From: Siphonodentalium dalli
Lineage: Eukaryota; Mollusca; Scaphopoda; Gadilida; Siphonodentaliidae
Direction: 5' to 3'
Assembly (NCBI GenBank): GCA_032622095.1
Contig: CP136065.1
Coordinates: 208,980,151 to 209,044,150, forward strand
DNA length: 64,000 nt
This document shows, piece after piece, positions 52,284 to 63,952 of this stretch. Position numbers and translations under genes: made by a program. Below the pieces are notes generated by a model, which saw only the letters and a list, made by a program, of their open reading frames with translations, did not search any database and was not told the origin of the DNA. The stretch's first letter is position 1, and the number at the start of each line of letters is the position of its first letter.

Positions 52284-54165
52284 AATAAACTTGTCTTGAT
52301 GTAACTAAAGCCAAGATCATTGTGTGCATGGAAAAAGAGCTAGCAACTGTCTTAAACATTAATGTGACTATCAATGGCTAGATTATAACTGCCATCACAC
52401 TGTTCATCAGTGCATCAAGCCAATCAGTGAAATATGTGCATGGCTATCAACTCATATGATCTAAAATATCCAACCCTGGCATAGTGACTGTTTGTCATTT
52501 ATTATAACAGAGGTTGCTCCAGTAGACTAGTGTTAAGGCATAATGCTAGATAATGGGCTGGTTGACAGACTAATCGGGAAATGGTTAGAAATTACGGAAT
52601 TGTGTGTATCCTGTACAATGACCTAAGTTTGCATATATAAGTAAACTTGTCCCGATGTAACTAATACCTAGATTATTGTGTGCATGTAAAAAGAGCTAGC
52701 AACTGTCTCAAACATTAATGCGACTACCAATGGGTAGAACATATCTGTCATCAGTGCATCAAGCCAATCAGTGAATTATTTGCATGTCTTTCAACTCAGA
52801 AGATCTCTCGCAAGACCGAACGTATCCATGTCTGGTATAGTGCTGTGACTGCTTGTCATATATATATATATATACTAGCAGGTGGACCCGACTTCGTCCG
52901 GGCTGTTTCGGCGAATTGCATGATTTGACCTTGAATAGTCCATTTTGACGATTTGGCCCGGACAAAAGTACCCGACAAAAGTACCTATCGAAATCCATCC
53001 GGTTTTACCCGATTTGACCTCGAATTGATCATTTTGAAGGTCAAGGTCAGGTCGGGGTCACGATTTGACCCGTCCAAAACACTCCCTGGAAAAAAATACC
53101 TCTAAGTATAGAATTTCGTCAAAATCCGTCTGGCAGTTTTCCAACACCAACACCAACACCCCAAAAATGGTGGAAATCGGCCCAGCGGATACCGGGAAAT
53201 CGGCACAGCGGATACCGAGATACCCTATGTATCAAATTTCGTCCGTAAAAATCCGCCAGTTTTACCCGATTTGATTTCCACTCAAGTATATAAACGCGCC
53301 TCAAATACACACGCTCATTAATTATCAGGCTTCAACGTAAAGATAAATTAGCATTGTGTGTATTTAATAAATTTTAACTAATTATAACTAATTATTTTCT
53401 CGCCGTCAAAGTTCAACAATGTCGATGTTGTTGGCATTGATGGCTTGGGGGCCACCGGTAGATTCGTACACGCAAGCCATTTCAGCTAAATGGATTCTTG
53501 GATGAGATTCCAGACCATAAAGATAATTTAGCGAACTTTTACCCGCGGGGTAACTGTACACGACAATCTATCGACAATAGACCTAAGAATATGAGCTGTA
53601 ACAAAATTTATATATCAGAAATTGTAAATGATATATTTTGGGATAGATACACGATTGTTAAAGGCCTGCAAATTGACAATATATATTGTAAATGTTATAA
53701 TTTTGGGGTAAATACACGATCCGTAATTGCCTGCAAATTGACAATATCTCTTACGTTCCAGGACGACGTATGAATATAGAGTTATCCTCCCTGCATCGGG
53801 TGACAATCACGCGGGATCCGGATATATGAGTTTTATTAAATTGAGAACGGAATTCAAACTTAAAAAAAATATATATTGAAATAATATATATATATATCAA
53901 AATGTTTCAATGACCAAACGTGCTTGAAGCGCACAAAGGGGCTGCCGCTAAATGAAGGCTCTGTCTAAGATCAAAATGTTTGCGAAGTCCCACAAAGGGG
54001 GCCACTAGTTTCAGCTAGTTTAGTATAATAGAAGTAAGTTGCTCCAGTAGACTAACATAAGTGGTATGGAAAATGTTAGATAATGGGCTGGTTGACAGAC
54101 TAATTAGGAAATAGTTATAAATTGTGAAATGTTGTGTATTCTGCACAATGACCTAGGTTTACAGA
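52284..54165 (+). repeat. ~355-bp tandem duplication, second unit split at 52855-54035
   Basis: AAAAAGAGCTAGCAACTGTC is at 52334 and about 52687. GATAATGGGCTGGTTGACAG is at 52550 and 54089. The second unit is interrupted by the AT-flanked insert described separately. Confidence 0.75.
52855..54035 (+). mobile_element. Unclassified insert, ATATAT..ACTAGCAGGTGGACCCGACTT
   Basis: Begins at a TA repeat and CTAGCAGGTGGACCCGACTT, with GATTTGACC and CCGACAAAAGTACC motifs repeated. It has direct repeats at 53100-53220 (AATCGGC.CAGCGGATACCG) and at 53655-53760 (TGCAAATTGACAATAT). Ends near CTAGTTTCAGCTAGTTTAGT. No coding frame. Confidence 0.5.
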
Positions 54166-54449
54166 TGATCAGCAATTTATAAAACTTTTTTTTCAATTAA
54201 AACAGCTTCTGAAACAGGTTAAACTGTTATTTGAACTAATTGAGATCATTCCCAGTCATATGAGTGATATCAGTAGAGTTTTATGTGATTTTAGACCAAT
54301 TTTAGTGAAATCTGGGGGGTGGGTGTAAAAAAATTGGGGTGGTGGGTCCCCGAAATTGCCAGATGCAAAAAAACGGCATACCTTCAAATCTTTTACTACT
54401 CCCCCTGGATTCGCGAACATTTTTGTTTGAGCTATCAGTTTCAGATCAC

Positions 54450-55760
54450 CGATCAGTTATAAGGGGTATTCACGTACCGGCTAAAATTCTCTGAAAGAGG
54501 GGCCAGGTTTCTAAAAATAATGTGTAAAAGCAAATTGTATATAATAGAGAATTCGGTACCAGAACTATGCTACAAAACACTTTAGTGCAATAGTAGAACA
54601 CAAGGGTGATGGAGACAAGCCTACCTGTCTGGAATGTATTATGCCCCCCCACCCCCACTGGATACACAGCCAAGTATTCCGTGCCAAATTCTTGCAATTC
54701 GATGTCCTCTGGTGGTTAATGATCCCTTTCATAGTGAGAATTCTTTCCGTTTGAATGTATTACGATCTTACTGTTCTTATACCAGATACATATATCGACA
54801 AAATACAAAAAAAAACAAAAAAAAACACAACAATACCCCCTTAACCTTTTCTTTACTAAATACTCATTGATGGGTAGTTCCCAAGGAAATGTTCAGGTAA
54901 TAAATTGAACAAATTTTGAACTTATTATCTGAACATTCAATCCAATGAATATGCATCCATTGAACTTTTACTATGTATTCGTCACCCTGTTTTATACTTA
55001 CATTTCCTGCCCATACCTGAATATAATAGACCATGCCAATGTATACTTTCAAAACAGATCGGAGAATATATTTAATAAGGAAAGAGTAAATTTCAAATGT
55101 GTGGTTATTGTAATATGTCTGACCTGATGAGGCCCTATAGGAAATCTACTTTTCTTGCATGATATTGTTGATGACCATATCATGTTTTGTGAACGATTCG
55201 TATTATCTGTCGCTAATGAAATAATGAAAGCACGGTGTCCCTATTGACTGTTTAGAATATCCCAGACGTCTGATCACCACGAACGATATACTCTGGGCGT
55301 TTGACACGGGCAGGCGTAATGTAGGGTGGTCAATTTTCCTTTCAATGTTGGACACGACAAACACTCGCGTCATTTCGAGTGTACTGAAGGGAATTCGTGT
55401 GTGATATGTACGCTGTCAGGAGGTCACGCGCATGCCTAACAGAGTCAGACTTATGTCCAAAGGCAGACATCAAATACAATATTTCTTATTGTGAAGGAAT
55501 AATCAGTGATGACCCGAGGCAATGTGCAAAAAGTGGAAACGTGGAAAGGTGAAACGTCTGCAAGTTGTATAAGGCGAGTGTAAGCAGAGTGAATATTGTT
55601 ACGTACACTGAACAAAAAATGTAGAAAATATACTTTAACCACCTATACTAAGGCATTATTGATGAGTATAGTCATCCAAAGGGATATAGCGTGCTTTATT
55701 AATGTCTTGAGCAAGGACGAGAAACAACAATTATTGCGTTTCCACACATATATGGATTGG
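54450..55760. other. Intergenic, nothing firm
   Basis: A hairpin-type repeat at 54880-54960 (AAATGTTCAGGTAATAAATT / AACTTATTATCTGAACATT). Otherwise unassigned. Confidence 0.4.
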
Positions 55761-55768
55761 ATTCAAAT

Positions 55769-55961
55769 ATAACCCTTTCGTAACGGGAGCCACGATGGTG
55801 CAGCACTACATTTCCTGTGTGGGTGCAATCTCTAATATATGCGAGTCTCACATAGGGAATCTCGCATATATAAGATAATGCACTGGCTTACGATGTCAAG
55901 GTAAATATTGTTAGGCCAATGCATTCTCTTATATATGCGAGGCTGCAATTTTATTGCAATG
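55769..55961. mobile_element. Partial palindromic MITE
   Basis: ATAACCCTTTCGTAACGGGA with a full module at about 55815-55880 and a half module at 55918. No right terminus before the next element begins. Confidence 0.6.
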
Positions 55962-56366
55962 TTAATCCTTTCATGAATGGAGCTGCGCTTGTGCAGCATT
56001 AAAAATCACGTGCCAGTGCATTCTCTTAAGAGATTATCTTAACCCTTTGAGTGCCAGGCCGATTTTTGTATCAACCCATATACCCTGTGCCAATGCATTC
56101 TCTTATATATGCGAGTCGACCATAGGTCGCCTCGCATATATAAGAGAATGCATTGGTCTAACATTTTTTTTTATTATTTTTTTTTTTTTTATTATAAATT
56201 TTTTACAATTTTAATATATTTTATTATATTCTTTAACAGACTTATTGTGTAGGTTTAGGGCCGATTAGATCGGCCCCTGGCACTCAAAGGGTTAAAAGAG
56301 AATGGATTGGCACGGGTGTTTTTTTTGTGTGCAAAATATCAGGAAGCTCCAGTCATGGAAGGATAA
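55962..56366. mobile_element. Outer TTAA MITE hosting an inner MITE
   Basis: TTAATCCTTTCATGAATGGA to CCAGTCATGGAAGGATAA (last TTAA mutated to ATAA). Its own body is split at 56039-56295: AGAGATTATC before and AAGAGAATGGATTGGCA after. Confidence 0.75.
56039..56295. mobile_element. Inner TTAA MITE with a palindrome module
   Basis: TTAACCCTTTGAGTGCCAGG to GGCACTCAAAGGGTTAA. Relative to the module-less relative at 40908, the palindrome (about 56085-56162) appears directly after TATCAACCCATAT. Confidence 0.87.
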
Positions 56367-56401
56367 AGAGTAGAATATCTACACCAATTTATTTCAGTGT
56401 A

Positions 56402-56591
56402 TTTTGGTTCCGGAAGGTGTTACTTGCCGGTAATCAGGGGCGATTAAAAGTCGAATCTAATTGCCACATTGATACAAAGGTTTCAACTTTCAGAATTGAA
56501 ATGCCACATGAAATTGGACCCTTTACTGGTATAGATTCGATGTTTAATTGTCCCTGATTGCCGGCGAGTAACACCATCCGGATCCAAAATT
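56402..56591. mobile_element. Hairpin MITE (TTTTGGTTCCGGAAGGTGTTA ends)
   Basis: TTTTGGTTCCGGAAGGTGTT..GGTAATCAGGGGCGATTAAA pairs imperfectly with TTTAATTGTCCCTGATTGCC..ACACCATCCGGATCCAAAA. Confidence 0.75.
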
Positions 56592-56599
56592 ACCAAAGC

Positions 56600-58960
56600 A
56601 GTCCATAACAGTTTCCTAGCTGGGTCACCACTCAGTCGGGATGACGCATTGCTCACCTGGCTGTCACCACACAAATATCGATGGGAAAATGGCTATATAG
56701 TCCAGATAAACGCGGATGTGTTATTTGCGGAAAGCTGATTTCGGCATCACGAGGAACTTTCAAGGGTGTGAGGTTTTATAGTACAGAGTTGTACCTGTAG
56801 TGTTACTGTGGAATAAATTCGCTGCACATTCTTGCTTCCAATAAAACGGAAAATGTCTTAATATGTCATTGCGGCTGAAACTACCAAATGACCAGCAAAA
56901 CTGCCAGATTAACACGACGTCGTAGACAGTCCAGTATCAGCGTGGTTTCCGTAGGTTAATGGTCAGATAGGTTATCAGACGGCCTTGATGATTTTGGGGG
57001 ACGTCTAAGTAACGAAATATATTGAGTGGATATCCCAAAGGCGACAGGGACAGTAAATCCCTATTATCTGGCGACAAACAATTTGAGAATGTCCCTGGAG
57101 GATCTGTCTGCTACATCCCGCTCGTCGGCTTCCCGCTTAGCACACGTCCTAAACACATATATCTAGTGGGCGGTCAATACTCGCTTCGCCGGGGAGTTCG
57201 ACGATGGTCTATACGTGTTCTGTGATAACACAATCAAGACTCGTGAAATGAATACATTCAGGTGTATTCACGGTTGCAGATCAATTTTCATGAAAGGATC
57301 TGTCCATCTATTTTCATTTCGATGTTTAACTGTATCGGGCAGATGTACCCTTGTCAGATGCCAGTATTGGAGGATCACGAAAAGCCACGTACTACTGACT
57401 GTGTTTTCTTTTATCTCAGCAGATGTGAAACTATATTTCACTACACACTGCATATGACCACTATTTTTGAACAGGCCATCTATACATTTCCATCTCTCTT
57501 GCCAGGTTGTATATTTTTTGTGGAAAATATCTAGAATGGGACAGACTCAACTGTGTTATAATACATAAGCCACTCTAACATGCCATCCTCTGATGTTTCA
57601 ATGTCCCTCAGTTTGAATATATGATTATCTTAAATATAATGATTAATATACTTTTGATACACGCTTTCGTCTATGTATCTGTTTTGCTAGCTCACTATAT
57701 GCATGACCTGATTCCCGTCCCTATACAAACATAACAGCTGAGAAGAAATAATTGGTCAATGACTAAATTCTGTCACCATATGTCGAGATTGTGAATTTGA
57801 ACGACAAAACCTCATTTGTCATATAAATTTAACCTCGTATTTGCCTAACATCATCAAAGGTGGCATAACTCGACGTCTGACAGATTTTGATATAGAGCTA
57901 AATTTTAAAACAGCTAATCGAATGCTGAAATGTGAAATTCCCGACCAACAAAACACAAAGTAATAATTAACAATGAGGACCCTAAATTGATCCTTTAGTA
58001 TACGTCCGTAGATTCTCCATACAACATCAGACTGCGCATACGGTACCTAATTAGAATTCACTGTGTGTCAATGGGGTTACAGCTGCATTACCAACTAAAA
58101 GTCGATTCATTAAAATTGGAAGATGATGAGAAAGTATGATTCCTGAAGTCATGGGACATACCAGAAAAATGCCACCGGAGGTGTTGGAGCAAAAACGGTG
58201 AGTCAGGAAGCGACAAGCGGGTATACTGGACAATCTGACTACCCAGTCAAGGCAGAAAACAAATTACTCATAAGAACGTCAAAGGACGTTGCATCAAAAT
58301 ACACAGAAATTGAGAAACATACTTTAGTCAATCAACCGACATACTATATTCACCCGATAGAATATAACAAGGATACTTCTCATCATTCATGTCGGAGATC
58401 AGTCCAAATTATGGATATTCCAGAAAATACGCTGTTCATTGCCTGCGTGCTACTTCCAATCCTGAAATGAATGATGATGGATTTGAGCTCCGACACATCT
58501 TGCTCACGACCAGCAAGAGCAGCACTCGATGTTACAAATGTGAGTTTTTCTACAAAACAGATCAGCACCCTGAGCTCTTGTGCGAGATGCGATGAATTGA
58601 ACAGACGCCCACCAGCTCCTAGTAATTCCACAGCTTTAGCAATTCCACCACGTCAGACGTTAATACCAACGAAATAATTGGGAATTACTTCGTGATCGTA
58701 CAGACTTATGGAGCAGTTGTCAACGCCTCACCAAGTGCGACCAGTGTGAGCTCTGTGGAGTTGCAAAATTCTGCGTTAAAAATGTACATTTACAATTAAC
58801 ATGATTCCGTCATCAAAAGGAGTACGGTACATTCAAATTTGATAAATTGTTTAGATGTTCTACGAGACTTTTCGGACGTTCTACGACTACAGGAAATTTA
58901 TTCAGAACAGCTGTTAACTTGCTAACTTGCTTCAATTAAAACAATGATGTTATTAAAATT
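56600..58960. other. Long unassigned stretch with short + frames
   Basis: Base composition is less AT-rich than its surroundings and there are frames of 67-90 codons (57022, 57262, 58198, 58389, 58471). None resembles a family I know, and no consistent exon chain could be built. It may be decayed transposon or gene remnants. Confidence 0.35.
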
Positions 58961-58974
58961 GTTTTAAAGACATA

Positions 58975-59335
58975 TTATGGACTTATTTGGGTGCGTGAAA
59001 TTGATAAGTTAGTATTCAGGCACTATTCCAACCTGAGGAATGTAGCATTCTACTAAAAATTCAAAGAAATCGACCATACCACTCCACCGAAAACATCGTC
59101 TGAACTACGCCCAATTGTAAATATTTACATCTTGATTCGGGACGCATCTATCGACGATAATCTAACACAAATGTTTTCGCCATCGAGAGTCATTGCATTT
59201 AATTAATAAATAAGAATGATGGTGTTTATCGTCAATTTGGATTCAATATTCGTGACAAATAACTACTTTGAGCAAGATTATTCTTAATTTCCATTTGACC
59301 ATTTGATTAGCCTATCGGAGTGTTTCACATCACTT
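58975..59335 (-). mobile_element. ~360-bp dispersed element, copy 5 (reverse)
   Basis: GGAATGTAGCATTCTACTA, TCTTGATTCGGGACGCATC and GAGCAAGATTATTCTTAATT are complements of the + copies. Confidence 0.82.
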
Positions 59336-60370
59336 TAATTCACTGAAGAGTCATTTGCTGTAGCGGAACTCTCTGATTGTGAACTAAAACAATAATGAAG
59401 AGCTAGATTTGCACTAAGTTTCACAATGAGATAAATAAAAAAAAAGTTGTTTGTGATGCAGTGATTTTTATTTATTTATTAGTCTAAGTCTTTATTCATT
59501 CACAATTGTACATACATAAGTGTTATATACATGTATATTAGAATATATATAATTATAAGTATAACGGTCAGTACGCATCAATAATTTTGAAATAGAAAAG
59601 AAAGTGATGTGGATTGCAATGAGTAAGTTATCCAGGAGAGCAGTTTGCAGTTTCATTAATAAGTCGGATTGTTTTTCAGCTGACAATATTATATGTTAGT
59701 TAATATACATGCTATGTTCACTTTGAAACCCACTTATTGGTAATGTTTTATTTTTGGAAATATAAATTATGTTTTTAAAAACAACAAAAAAGTAACTATG
59801 GTAATAAAACCACAATAACATAAACCATAGTTAATCAGGGTGGATAAAATAGCAAATCTTATGTATGATCATAATGTATTGTATTGTAAATTATATTTTA
59901 ATATAGCTGGTGAGATAGTATCCACCAAATAGCTCACTGAAACACTGTCATGTCGGCTGGAACTGCTAGCTAAATTTAGTGATGGATTCATTTATATGCA
60001 TTGTTATACACAGTACCGGTATATAAAGGTACTGAAAATAACTATTTTACTATAGTATACACAAAATAAACCATATATCATGGCTATGGGTTCTAATATC
60101 CGATTCCGAACATGACAACTGAGAACTTGGTGTGAATTGAAGAGTGGTGGTGTCTCAAGCATATCTAACCCTCCACGTTAGGAACATGCCATTAAATGGC
60201 ATAAGTATAATCTAGCTTGAGGACAGAAGTGATCCATAAACCCCTCTATTAATTCAATCAGGTCCTCGCGCGCGATGTATGGTCGATCACATGATGATCT
60301 AGGGGGGATTAGAATTGTTGTATAAAACAGCACAACATGTAAATATAAAATAAAATAGTGCTACATCTTA
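59336..60370. other. Intergenic, mostly unassigned
   Basis: TTTATTTATTTATTAGTCTAAGTCTTTATTC at 59468-59500 looks like a minus-strand LINE-type AATAAA tail, without a recognisable coding remnant. Confidence 0.35.
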
Positions 60371-60700
60371 TTACAGACTATTGCCACATATAATCAGTGA
60401 CTATACATACAGTCTGACAAAATATAGTTTCAGTGACGCTCTATCCGAAGAGGGGAATAATTTCATCTGCTACAGTCAATGGAGCAATTATGAATATGGA
60501 AAGGTGAAATTTCTAAGTAATACTAGATATCGACATGACGCGATAACATATAACGAAAATGCAATATGGTCGCTGGCGACCATTTTTTCCTATGAAATTC
60601 AAAAAATATTTTATAGCTCTCATCTGATAGATCAATATCAAGATAAATATGAAGTTTGGTGATGATCCGATGAGTGAAGTGGACTGTGGTCTGTGCTAAA
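60371..60700 (+). other. Uncharacterised 93-codon frame, possible transposon remnant
   Basis: The frame from 60381 (TTG, no ATG start) to 60662 follows a possible acceptor (CATCTTATTACAG). The product is polar and Tyr-rich and matches nothing I know. The sequence after it (ATGAAGTTTGGTGATGATCC) resembles RTE-type 3' ends, so a LINE remnant is as likely as an exon. Confidence 0.25.
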
Positions 60701-60711
60701 CGGTTTAGTAA

Positions 60712-61193
60712 TGCTTAAAAATATTCTTACCTTAATATTTTTAAGTTCGCTTTATAAACTTCACTGAGTCATCTTTGTCATGTATTGAATTTGATATCTT
60801 TTGTTAACAGTTAATAAATCATGTATGCCTCATGTTTGTTATTTTAATTTATGTGTTTATTATCATTAAATTAAGTTGCATTCCTTAAAAAGATTCTTAC
60901 CTTAATATTTTTATGTTCACTTTATAAACTTCACTGAGTCATCTTTGTCATGTATTGAATTTGATATCTTTTGTTAACAGTTTATAAATCATGTATGCCT
61001 CATGTTTGTTATTTTAATTTATGTGTTTATTATCATTAAATTAAGTTGCATTCCTTAAAAATATTCTTACCTTAATATTTTTATGTTCACTTTATAAACT
61101 TCACTGAGTCATTTTTGTCATGTATTGAATTTGATATCTTTTGTTAACAGTTTATAAATTATGTATGTCTCGTGTTCGTTATTATATTGTATG
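60712..61193. repeat. 170-bp tandem repeat, ~2.7 units
   Basis: ATATTCTTACCTTAATATTT starts units at 60721, 60891 and 61061. Units differ at few positions; the third decays after about 100 bases. Confidence 0.92.
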
Positions 61194-61312
61194 TCCTCAA
61201 TTATTATTTCACAAAAAAACTCAAATACCCCAAAACACAATAGTTTAGAGTCGCCACTTAGTTAATCCGATTACCTATAACACTAAGCACATAAGCCGCT
61301 TAACTTTTAAAT

Positions 61313-61700
61313 GGGGCCGACTGTTTACACTTTATAGAATGAAAGAACGAAAAGTTGAATAAAATCAACAAATTTGTGAATTTAAGAACAATTCAAACGT
61401 TAATGTTGTCCATGTCATAACCCGGACATATGTACTATATTTCAGTCTTCTCCATTTATAAACAAACGATAATGCGACATCAAGTCCGCTCACACCTTTT
61501 ATTTTGGAGCCGGTCGCATACACTTTATAGTGTGTTTCAGAACGAATTTTTTTTTAATAAAATCAACACATTTGTAAATTAAAAAACAATTCAAACGTTG
61601 TTGTATTCCATGTCCAAGCCCGGACATATACACCAAATTTCAATAATATTCATTGAGAAACAACGGACCAAACGCTATATAACACTCCGTATACACCTTT
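61313..61700. repeat. ~190-bp tandem repeat, two diverged units
   Basis: ATACACTTTATAGTGTG-like start at 61318 and 61510. AACAATTCAAACGTT, CCATGTC and CCCGGACATAT occur in both. Confidence 0.8.
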
Positions 61701-61799
61701 TATTCCGAGCCGGACTCAGCCTCGGGTACATTTTTAGTGTGTACCGAATTGGCACACGTCGACTGTGGCGAGTTGGCCCTGGGGAGATTTGACCGATTC

Positions 61800-62595
61800 C
61801 GACACCTTCTATAATTTACAGTATGTACCCGTTTACGCGTAGTTTACTTTAGAAAGTTCCGCAATTAATACCGTAAATAGAGCGACTGTATTTGACAGAG
61901 AATGCCTCTGTTATTGATTATCAAGTTGCTATACATTAAAAACGACAAATTCACATGCTCGTTCAAGCGCAGTAGTCTATTTTCCCCATGTTAAAGGACA
62001 TCCACAAATAGTAAATAACGCTAACCAACTGCAAATGTTTTACACGACAACTGTTAACAAAATTGGACTGAATTCATCTGATGCGGTATTATTCCTCAAA
62101 ATAAACAACAAAACCATCGTTACTTGGAAATGTAGTTTGGGCTAACATTTACATAAATCCTCCACATGATTTATCCCGACACACACGTCAAATGAAAAAC
62201 AGCCACCAGAGAAACGCCCAAATTGGGCGAAATGATAGGACATATAACATCATATGTAAGGCTTGATATTGAATAAATAAAATATATCCAAACTTTGTTC
62301 ATGCACCTTCACTGGTGGCCTGAGGTATTATAGTTGGGTTTAGTATAGCATACAACACACAGCTATTCATAGTGTTCGATTGTTGATTCTGGAAACATTT
62401 ACTTTGTATCTTCACTCTGGTCAATCGAAGCATGACTGTGGCCTATTCCTTCGTGTCACACAATTTGTTAAGGTATTGTGCATGTTACTATGTATATACC
62501 TGGCCCATCCAATACAAAACAGACTTGAGATACATTCAGTCGACATTGGTTTTGTGTGACCTCTGATGCACGGGACTCTCAGCTGACTATAGATC
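61800..62595. other. Intergenic, nothing recognised
   Basis: Could contain the promoter region of the gene beginning near 62.6-63.8 kb. No TATA box or CpG-rich segment stands out. Confidence 0.35.
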
Positions 62596-62599
62596 ATTC

Positions 62600-62664
62600 A
62601 CACTTTAGATTAACTGAACAAGTATATATTCTCTGTCCGGCCCAAATATCGTCAATTCCAAGAG
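62600..62664 (+). other. Possible 5' UTR exon of the gene starting at 63849
   Basis: The sequence ending TTCCAAGAG is followed by GTGAGT at 62665. This is a consensus donor upstream of the acceptor at 63826, with no coding potential needed. The start is unknown and 62600 is only nominal. Speculative without transcript data. Confidence 0.2.
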
Positions 62665-62972
62665 GTGAGTAACATAATGCTTTACGTTTCCATTGAAATC
62701 TTAACCCGTTCTATACTAAATTGATTCTCCAATTCATTTATAATAGTGTACATTGGAATATATTATTCATCTGGAGGGATGTTCAGGAAATAAGCAGACG
62801 ACATACTACATGTAGCATACAGATAATACAAGTCTTAGAGCAGAATGATTCATATTAATTGGAAGGAAATGTTCAGATGATAAGTTCAACCTATGTTCGG
62901 TGTTTGAATGTTTAACCCCACTCTTCGTCGGTACAATAATTTATGAAAGTGTACACTGCTAGATGCTACATA

Positions 62973-63123
62973 TACAGTTTTTGTTTGAATATCGAAATAT
63001 CTCATGAGTGTCTGGATAGAAATATCGAATTTTCACGCGCGGCTTTAAGCCACGAGTGAAAACTCGATATTTCTTCCCAGCCAAGAATGAGATGTTTCGT
63101 GTATTCAAACAAAATCTGTAGGT
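62973..63123. mobile_element. Hairpin MITE (TACAGTTTTTGTTTGAATA ends)
   Basis: The left arm TACAGTTTTTGTTTGAATAT..AAATATCGA pairs with TCGATATTT..GTATTCAAACAAAATCTGTA around CGCGGCTTTAAGCC. Confidence 0.78.
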
Positions 63124-63216
63124 ATTTTTCTTATTATATGTGCCTTATTAATGCTCAAAGTTGCTAAATGATGTTGCATTTTAACTGTTAATAGTGCAGC
63201 AAATTGAACAATACTC

Positions 63217-63375
63217 AGGGGGGGGGGGGTCTGAATTTTTTTTCAGGCACGTATGGCATTTGTTCCCTTTCGAATTTTTTTTTTAGTTGCGGAAAAAATT
63301 GCTTGTTGGTGGCTTTGACCACCCACCCACCCCGGCATACGTGCCGGAAATGTTTTTTCACCCCCCCCCCCCTGT
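63217..63375. mobile_element. G-run element copy 3, short, 7-bp duplication AATACTC
   Basis: About 160 bp: AGGGGGGGGG..TTTCAGGCACGTATGGCA to GGCATACGTGCCGGAAATG..CCCCCCTGT, flanked by AATACTC (63210-63216, 63376-63382). An internal-deletion derivative of copies 1 and 2. Confidence 0.85.
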
Positions 63376-63826
63376 AATACTCGGAAGGAAACAACTGGTT
63401 GAAATAACGAACACGTATTCCACTGTAGCATCTGAGAGATACATATACGACGATCAATGTTTCGGTAACTTTTCGGTATTCTATAGACAAGCCTATAAAA
63501 CATGTAGTGTCTGCATGTCTGTAACTATATTGCACACGGTATACCGACCCGGGCTTGATTCCCGCAGTGCGATGAACACGAGCAATCACTTTGTGGTATA
63601 CTGCAGCTTGAAGATCACGTACTGCGTTAATCGTTTAGGTTCGTGTACATGGTGTATAACAGGTTTATCATGAATAACAGAAAGAATGTGTGACATACAT
63701 ACCGTTGGAATCAACATTGTCGACAAATTCGACGACAATTCATCTCCGTCATCTCAACACATGATAATGATGTTTTCGCAACATGCATTTCCTCGATATT
63801 AGCATGTTTTTGCATTCTATATGCAG

Positions 63827-63942
63827 GCTATAGTGCAGAGGAGCCGAGATGGGCAGGACGGAAGTGGCAATCGTGGTGTTCGCCTTTCTTGCCATCGCTG
63901 CTGTTATTGTAGCCAGTGTGTACCACATTTGGACCACAAAGA
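63827..63942 (+). CDS. First coding exon of an unidentified membrane or secreted protein (partial)
   Basis: Acceptor TTCTATATGCAG ends at 63826. An ATG at 63849 opens MGRTEVAIVVFAFLAIAAVI then VASVYHIWTTK, and a good donor (GTGAGT) follows at 63943. The product begins with a 4-residue lead and a hydrophobic stretch of about 22 residues, so it is a signal anchor or signal peptide. The rest lies outside the window. A possible upstream 5' UTR exon ends at 62664 with donor GTGAGT. I do not recognise the family. Confidence 0.55.
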
Positions 63943-63952
63943 GTGAGTAGAG

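Larger units (their letters stand above)
51954..54407. mobile_element. 2.45-kb G-run element copy 4, 7-bp duplication GATTCGC
   Basis: AAGGGGGGGG.. TAGTAAAAATATTT at the left, AAATCTTTTACTACTCCCCC at the right, GATTCGC on both sides (51947-51953, 54408-54414). The interior holds a 350-bp tandem duplication (52284-52640 and 52640-54170, the second split). The ends differ from the GGCACGTATGCC type, so this is a second subfamily. No transposase frame seen. Confidence 0.78.
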
